From positions 40,925,713-40,989,712 of the forward strand of contig CM055879.1 in NCBI GenBank assembly GCA_029582165.1: a stretch of DNA of 64,000 nucleotides, read 5' to 3'. The translations under genes were made by a program, and so were the position numbers. The notes beneath the pieces are model-generated. The model saw only the letters and a program-made list of their open reading frames with translations, did not search any database and was not told where the DNA came from. Positions 57,914-64,000 of this stretch are shown here, piece after piece; the stretch's first letter is position 1, and each line of letters starts with the position of its first letter. Source of the DNA: Portulaca oleracea (lineage: Eukaryota > Streptophyta > Magnoliopsida > Caryophyllales > Portulacaceae).

Positions 57914-59775
57914 TCACCACCAAGTGAGGGCAAATGCTGAAGCAGCACACACTAGTAAAGCAGCAACTCCTCTGGCAATGGCTCCATTTGCACTATTTCC
58001 TGCAGTTGCTTTATTTCCATCTGAAGAAACATGCAGATGTAGACATTTTGTTTTAAGGGGTTTTGGTGTTGGAACATGTATAATTATGCAGAAATATTTA
58101 AGTCTACCATTTGTAATATGCAAAAAACCCAAGCTGTTGAAATCAGACATTTGAAGAGTGTTGACTCACCTTCTGCAGGCACTTTCAAATCAGGATTTCC
58201 AGCAAAACTGAAAATGGGAAACATATAAGCAACCAGACTTTTGAACAGACCAAATCACTAAAACATTTAACAAAGGGAACTAGAAGAACAAGTACAGACC
58301 TCATGGGGCCAAAAGAGAAGGATTCAGTGAAAGGAACTACGCCGGTTAGATGATTGTATGACAAGTCACTGCATTCAGCAATGAAATATCAGAAAGCTTC
58401 ATATATGTAAGAAACATCATCATCCTCCATTAAATACAACAGCTACACATAATCTGCAGTAAAAACTGACTACTGAGTGTTCAGTTTTAGATTAGTGTAA
58501 ACTTTCTGATTGTTTATGGATCCTTTTTCTTCATTGTTTTGGTATCCTTTTGTAATTATCAACCTATTTTACTCAGTTGGAAATTGGAATGTTATACATT
58601 TCATAGTATTCTTGTAAATCAATCAACAAGAGACTCACAGGAGTTGCAATGAAGGGATTGTAGTTAATGTCCCGGTATTTCTCCTGTCAAGCTGTTGTTG
58701 TCCAAACGTCTATCCATAGATTCATAAAAGATAAACAGTTAGGTCTTAATTATAAGAGTACAAGTGTATGAGAATGTTTGCTGTAAAATAAGTTAAGGAG
58801 AAAAACCAGAGATGACAGGAAATTTGATATCTGCAAACAGGAAATACTTCAAAGACAATTGTAAAACTGGAAATACTTAAGCTTTTGGTTGACAATACTT
58901 GAATGACAATGTTATCAACATATTATCAAATAGCAAAGACAATTATCATGTTCACACATTGCTTGACAATAAAAAGATAGAATTCATTATCAAATCATAT
59001 ACATCAACAAGAGAGGATGGCAGGGCGTATACTTACAAAAAGCGCAATCTTTTGAGGTTTCCCAATGTGTCTGGAATCGGACCGGTCAACTTGTTCATGT
59101 AGAGATCCAAACTAACTAAATTTGTCAAATTTCCCAGTTCGTACGGTATTGGTCCCGTGATATTATTGTTGAAGAGCTCCCTATACCAAAAGCATCGATC
59201 AACAGGAGCCAAACATATGTTCATAACATCGGATTATCAGCTTAATTAACCTCTCATTCATATGCAAAACATCATTTTCAAAGAAATTGTTCAAATTAAG
59301 AGAAAATGATTGATTAGTAAGGTTGAGCTTACAAGTATTGGAGATTTGTAAGCATCTGGAGCTGTGGAGAAAGCGTACCACTTAAACCAGCATTTCCAAT
59401 GTCCCTGACAACAGATATTATCAAGTAATTAGCTAGGAACCATGCTTAATTAAGGAAGTGTGCAATATTGTTAATAAAAACTTACACTCTGACAACACTA
59501 TCATCTTGATTGCAGGTAATATGGTACCATGGACATGGATCTGGTTGACTCACATTCCAGCTTTGAAAAACACCATAAGGATCAACCAACTTAGACTTGA
59601 AAGCAATCAAAGCATCAACTGTGAATTGAATGTGATACAGGTAAGATGATTGAATGAGTGAAACTGACAAATAGAATGATCATAAGAGGAGAGAAACTGA
59701 CGTACGTTCAGTATTAGCAGAGACAGGAAGAAGAGCAGGGAGCATAAAAATCAAAGAGAGAAGAGGCATAACCAT
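57914..59775 (-). pseudogene. Truncated SERK-like gene: ectodomain only, frameshifted
   Basis: Exons 59706-59775, 59486-59618, 59333-59404, 59037-59180, 58637-58707, 58300-58368, 58170-58207 and 57914-58020 line up one-to-one with the first eight of the SERK3 gene, with identical sizes for exons 2-4 (133, 72, 144 bp). The product has a signal peptide (VMPLLSLIFMLPALLPVSA), an LRRNT cap (CPWYHITCNQDDSVVRV) and LRRs ([18 protein letters not shown]). Exon 5 is 71 bp against 72 in SERK3: a base is missing around EIPG, so the frame stops after 154 residues (…LTGEIPGH). Exon 8 ends TWW followed by TGA exactly where SERK3 has WWRRRK, and no kinase exons follow. Either it is a pseudogene or it makes a short secreted LRR protein; a sequencing error at exon 5 would instead give a membrane-anchored kinase-less protein. 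Confidence 0.85.
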
Positions 59776-60310
59776 AGTTAGCTGGGTAGCTTTACTGAGT
59801 CTTCTCCAATTGTTGTTCAAACTTCATAGCTACAAGGTATTCATCACCCCAATCCGAAAAGTCAACACAAATTATACCGTCTACCGATCTAGGTACACCA
59901 CATGTATTAAAATATATTAATTTTTCGTGTGATGAATTTTTGTAAAAGTTTCATAAATTTCAAAAATATTGATGAATTTTGTAATAATATTGGTAAAATT
60001 ATTATAAATTTTATAATTATTTTGATGAATTTTCAGAAAAGTTTAATACAAGTGATGTACCTAAGTATATATACCATATCGACCGGACCTTATAGCGATT
60101 GAAAAGTCAAGTAGGGAAGCAAGATTGTATTTTTCTAGGTAAGTTGCTCATGAATAGTGCACCTAAACTCACAAATTTTGACTTTTATGACACTTTTAGA
60201 TTTTTAATTCAATTTTCAAAATAATAAGATATTCTTTTAGATTGATTGAATTATACTATAACTTTTAAGTTGATTGAACCAAGCACGGGAGACTTGACGG
60301 GATAGTGTTA

Positions 60311-60611
60311 AGCTTGTAGTTGTAGTGTTCATGATGAGGTGCAGTGTGCCTTGAGTTGTGGTGGGTTTGGAAAATTTGTGGTGGGTTGTGGAAAGTTTCG
60401 GTTAGTTTTGGTTTTAATAATTGTAAATGTGTTGGAAAATGTGAAATTGTGGTGAGTTGTGTAAAGTTTAGTTTTTAATAAAAAGATAAATTAAATCAGA
60501 AAAGTAGATTGCGGTGGGTTGTGGTGGATTGTGTGGGTTGTGGTGGAATATGGCAAATTGCAGTGAGGTGTGTGGCACCGCAGCCAACTAGCCGCATAAA
60601 AAAGCAAGGCC
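60311..60611. mobile_element. Tourist/PIF-like MITE, copy 7 (left end decayed)
   Basis: The right end CCGCAGCCAACTAGCCGCAT then AAAAAAGCAAGGCC fits the family. The interior has the GTGGTGGGTTGTGG pattern. TTA flanks both sides (60308-60310 and 60612-60614). The left terminus AGCTTGTAGTTGTAGTGTTC is only a weak match. Confidence 0.5.
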
Positions 60612-61070
60612 TTAACTCGAGATGTATAAACTTCATGTTTCCTATTACTTGGACAACTTCATACTCATTTTAATTTTAGAAATTAATTGATCTTACATTA
60701 ATAGTAAAATTGAGTCACTGTTGTGAACAGTAGAGGTTTGGGGTATACTTCTCAAAAGAATAATAAATAAAAGATGGCGATATCCAGCCTGATTAAAAGG
60801 ACTATAATTAAATCACTTCTGAAAAGAATAAAAATTGTGTATACATCTCAAGACATAAAGTCTCACCCAAGAATCCTGTACCATATATGTTTCAATGAAT
60901 CTACCATCACGATGATGCATCCATTCACCCCTATCTATACCAACTGCAATATTCTTACAGAATTCATCCTGATCAACATACATGACCTTTCTAAACAATG
61001 TTCTTGTTTTTGGTAGTGTGTGTAGTAAAAAAGGGAAAAAATAAACCCCTTGATTATTCACCAAGAGAGC

Positions 61071-61151
61071 GCGTGTTTGGTAAAAACTCCAGAGAAATAA
61101 ATTAATCCGGAAAAATTGACAATTTCTCCAGAGTTTTTGACCAACCAAACA
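61071..61151. repeat. Small hairpin element next to the TBL stop codon
   Basis: GTTTGGTAAAAACTCCAGAG at about 61074 pairs with CTCCAGAGTTTTTGACCAAC...CAAAC up to 61150, so about 80 bp can fold into one long hairpin. It ends about 14 bp downstream of the TBL-like gene's stop and would lie in its 3' UTR. It is probably a tiny MITE. Confidence 0.7.
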
Positions 61152-61164
61152 TACAATAAAAGAA

Positions 61165-63464
61165 TCAACTGTATAGGGAAGAAAGCAAGAGAAGATTCCA
61201 AGAATCAGGGACGCCAGCGACACACCAATGAGTGCAGTCATTGCTTGTACGGGTGGCAAGGGCAAAGTACTGAGGGTGTGCATCGGGTCTCAACTCAGAC
61301 ATCAACGAAATGTCCAGAAAAATTGCTGGATTATTCTTCATTTTCCCTAAAATAGTCTTCACTATTTCCTCTCCTGGGTTTGTTTTGGTTGGAATCTTTG
61401 TCCCCATAACTGGCTCTTTCACTCCTAAGCAGTTTGCTGCTGCTGGCTTCCCAAAGTCACTCCCACTGTACGTTAGTTTTCATGCAACCCAAATTACAAA
61501 TCAGCAAAATAAAATAGTATAGTGTTTATTTCTAATAGGAATTTTTGACGTTAATATACCGATTTTTTGGGATAATGGATTATAATATACCAATATTTAA
61601 CATTTCGACACTAATATAATAAACTTTTAGATCAACTTATCGTTTATATAGTAAGAAGACTTTGTTCTTTCCTGCAGTATGATATGGTAAAAAGTGTAAT
61701 CAAGCAATTATAACTTACTGATAGTGAGAAGCTGAAATCCCTTGATAAACCACTTTGGTTTTGGAAGGATCCGTGTTAGTGTCAACCCAATCAGCCCAAG
61801 TTGCAAATGCAATCTTGAATGCCTCTATTCGGTCCATATCTTTCACTGTCTTATTTCCCACTTGAATGTAGTCCCATCTATGTAAATATATATATATATA
61901 TATATATCATCACAAAAATCAAAATTTGATGTAATTTTCGGTTTTATTTTGGAAAAAATAAAATGACGAAGAAACTTACGGTTGTTGGGGAGGTTTGTAG
62001 AACCACCAATGCCAACTATCGAACACCATCAAGTCGAAGTCTTTCCATTCATCGAGACCCTTAGTAGAGTCAAGCTTTAATACTCGACCTATCTTTTCTA
62101 CATCTATGTCCACCAAGAATTGATGCCAAAGCATATTGATTGTAAGATTGTACTCCTACAATACCAATTTGCCTCACAGTTAGTGTATACTCATTCAGGG
62201 AAAAAACAAAAAAGCAAAGAAAACAGAAAAATAATGGACAAATAATTTTGTGGCTTTAATAGTTAGTTTAACTTTCATTATTTTATTGAGAGTGAACTAT
62301 TAAGTATGTGCTCCAAGAACATGTAATAAATTGCAGACCAAAAATGGTAAAACTATTTCATTTCATATCTATTCTGGCCCAAATGAATATTGGGCCTGGG
62401 CTTATGGTATTCTTATCCGGGCCACGTTCACTCCTTCCTATCCGCATAACTAGGGCCCACATATCAAGATAGTCCAAAACTGTATTAAACTTCCCATCCA
62501 ACTTTCCTTTAAAAACTTCCCTCAAAAACACAGTTTTACAAAAAAACCATCTCTCTAGATACTCTTTATTTGAAACACAAATTTATTCCAACATCAAATA
62601 TCAAATAATACAAAATCAACCTTATTTAAACCAAAATCTGTAATGATACATAATCAAAATATCAAATAATACCAAGATTGTTAAAATCAGGATCCTAGTT
62701 ACGATCCATGGGATGGTTAGGATCGGAATAAATTCAAATAGGATCGTGGATCGGAATGTACGCATCGAGAATTTTGAAATCATAAAATTGTAGGATCGTA
62801 GATTTGGATCGGGATTTTAAAAACTACTACCTCCGTCCCAAATTGTTTGTCCATCTACCTAACTCCCTTGTCCCAAAATGTTTGTCCATTTTATAATTCC
62901 AATGATTGTAATTCCTATTATACCCCTAATAAATACTCTTTTTTTTTCTTCACATGAGAAAAGTAAGGGCAATTTTGGTACATTACACATCTTTCACCCC
63001 ATTTCCCATAACCATTGGACTTTTAAATATAGTTGGATGGACAAACAATATGGGACGGAGGTAGTATGAATAATACATAATTTACTTATTCAAATTCTAC
63101 CCAACCTTATACACCAAAAAAAAAGGGTTGTAATATCATTGAAATTTAAATATACTTAAATATAACTTTTGAAGTGATCTATTATCATATAATACCAAGA
63201 CTCCATTGTGGAACCAGAATAAATAATCATAGAAATAACCTTACAATAAGAGACAAAGTAATTGATGTAAAAGAAGGAAAAGAGTGACTTACAGGAAATG
63301 CAAATGAAAACACAGGCTTCTGCACAGAAAAATTATATTTGGCCTGAGGAACAGTTGCATGAAGCATGCAAGTAAAAGACTGCCACTGATTCAGACTCAG
63401 GGAGTCCCCTACAAACAATATTTTCTTTCCCACTGATCTTTTCAAAAATTCCTCTCCATCAAAC
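61165..63464 (-). CDS. Trichome birefringence-like (TBL) O-acetyltransferase, last four exons (5' end outside)
   Basis: Exons 63293-63464, 61980-62155, 61719-61877 and 61165-61465 keep one frame. The encoded C-terminal part of a TBL/PC-esterase protein includes the GDS motif in [19 protein letters not shown], the [10 protein letters not shown] segment, [11 protein letters not shown] and the DxxH-type motif [15 protein letters not shown] near the end. Ser of GDS with the Asp/His of the second motif form the esterase triad. TBL enzymes acetylate xylan, mannan or pectin in the Golgi, but the substrate cannot be told from this part. The first exon or exons, with the membrane anchor and N-terminal TBL domain, must lie beyond 64000: the preceding codon is split (AG|G) at 63464, and no coding sequence is visible in 63465-64000. 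The intron 62156-63292 contains a MITE. Confidence 0.88.
62827..63064. mobile_element. Stowaway-like MITE in a TBL intron (238 bp)
   Basis: The ends CTACCTCCGTCCCAAATTGT and ACAATATGGGACGGAGGTAG are inverted repeats, flanked by TA (62825-62826 and 63065-63066). A second copy of the end-like motif TCCCAAAATGTTTGTCCATT lies just inside the left arm (about 62872), suggesting internal duplication. Confidence 0.85.
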
Positions 63465-64000
63465 CTGTCATTTTTTTGGTAATTACTCCTCAACTTCAGT
63501 ATAATACTCTTAATTAAATAAATAAATAATTACTTCATCTTCTTCACAAATATAGCAATATATATGCATGCGCGCACTAAGTAACTATATACCTTCACAA
63601 GTGTAATTTTCCTTGTTTTAGGTAAAGCAATAAATATATTTTCAACACTAACGTACCGTATTCTTGTGGAAAATTACTTAAATTAATTACTAAGAGAATT
63701 TATATTCATGATAGTTATATATAGTTATTAAACTGAAAGTTGTACCATAACGGCCATTATACACAAAAAACCATTACGTCAAAAAAGTCTTTCAATTAAA
63801 CCTCAATATCGGCACAAGTAAAAAAAAAAAAAAAGCAGTGAAATAACCAAAATATGATTGACTTATGTATTTCTTCTATTTTTTTTCACTTGTCTTCTAT
63901 GATTATTTTTTTAATTTGCTTCCATAATATAATTTTTATGAGGATTCCTTAGAATCGGTCATTTTACAAACAGTAATATCTATAAAGACGACGACGGGCA
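63465..64000. other. TBL intron, AT-rich, to the window edge
   Basis: I see no exon or repeat of note. Since the exon at 63464 starts within a codon, this stretch should be the 3' part of the intron separating it from the unseen upstream exon. Confidence 0.55.

Noticed and set aside
60813..61283. 156-codon hydrophobic frame on the minus strand as a separate membrane protein
   Set aside because: It overlaps the last TBL exon in another frame and runs over a hairpin element; the TBL motif DCTHWC settles the true frame.

Overview
This window is nuclear DNA from a flowering plant, almost certainly a eudicot. The evidence is small exons joined by AT-rich GT-AG introns, plant-only gene families (ARF, SERK, HKT, TBL) and many MITEs, CACTA, MULE, LINE and TRIM relics. 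Some protein details (the C-terminus of the BAK1-like kinase, Ser in the second HKT pore loop) hint at an asterid, but I cannot name a species. All gene models were spliced by eye from reading frames and splice signals. There are no transcripts behind them.

Layout. 1-10.5 kb: no convincing gene, but several Tourist/PIF-like MITEs and one GC-rich degenerate repeat. 10.9-16.1 kb (+): a complete 13-exon auxin response factor of the ARF5/MONOPTEROS type, preceded by a leader rich in upstream ORFs and a GA repeat touching the start codon. 17.1 kb (+): a tRNA-like gene with a UGA anticodon and no long variable arm. 19.3-20.6 kb (-): an intronless membrane-anchored SAM methyltransferase. 21.3-22.3 kb: a PIF-like element with another repeat nested in it. 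24.7-25.8 kb (-): a two-exon mitochondrial ribosomal protein mL53-like gene with a GC-AG intron. 26.2-27.4 kb (-): a decayed LINE ORF1 carrying an RRM.

28.6-32.6 kb: a non-autonomous CACTA transposon with 3-bp target duplications. It carries exons captured from a CRPK1-like kinase and from exportin-1. 32.6-36.5 kb: MITEs and a MULE-type inverted-repeat element with a 10-bp target duplication. 36.6-43.8 kb (+): a three-exon class I HKT1 sodium transporter whose 4.6-kb first intron holds three transposons. 43.8-45.5 kb: directly after the HKT1 stop codon, a MULE with about 260-bp terminal inverted repeats that carries an AT-hook (AHL) gene fragment and a second intron-bearing fragment. 45.6-49.2 kb: a MITE, a truncated LINE with 13-bp target duplications, a 277-bp TRIM retrotransposon and AT microsatellites.

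49.7-55.3 kb (-): a complete 11-exon SERK3/BAK1-type co-receptor kinase. 57.9-59.8 kb (-): a tandem SERK-like copy that keeps the ectodomain exon pattern, but has a 1-bp deletion and no kinase domain. 61.2-63.5 kb (-): the last four exons of a trichome-birefringence-like (TBL) O-acetyltransferase gene, whose first exon lies beyond the window.

The host genes do not form a pathway. Auxin-dependent transcription, steroid/immune co-reception, xylem Na+ retrieval, wall-polymer acetylation and mitochondrial translation are simply neighbours. The main theme is transposon activity: two unrelated DNA transposons have captured host exons, and insertions crowd the promoter, intron and 3' end of HKT1.
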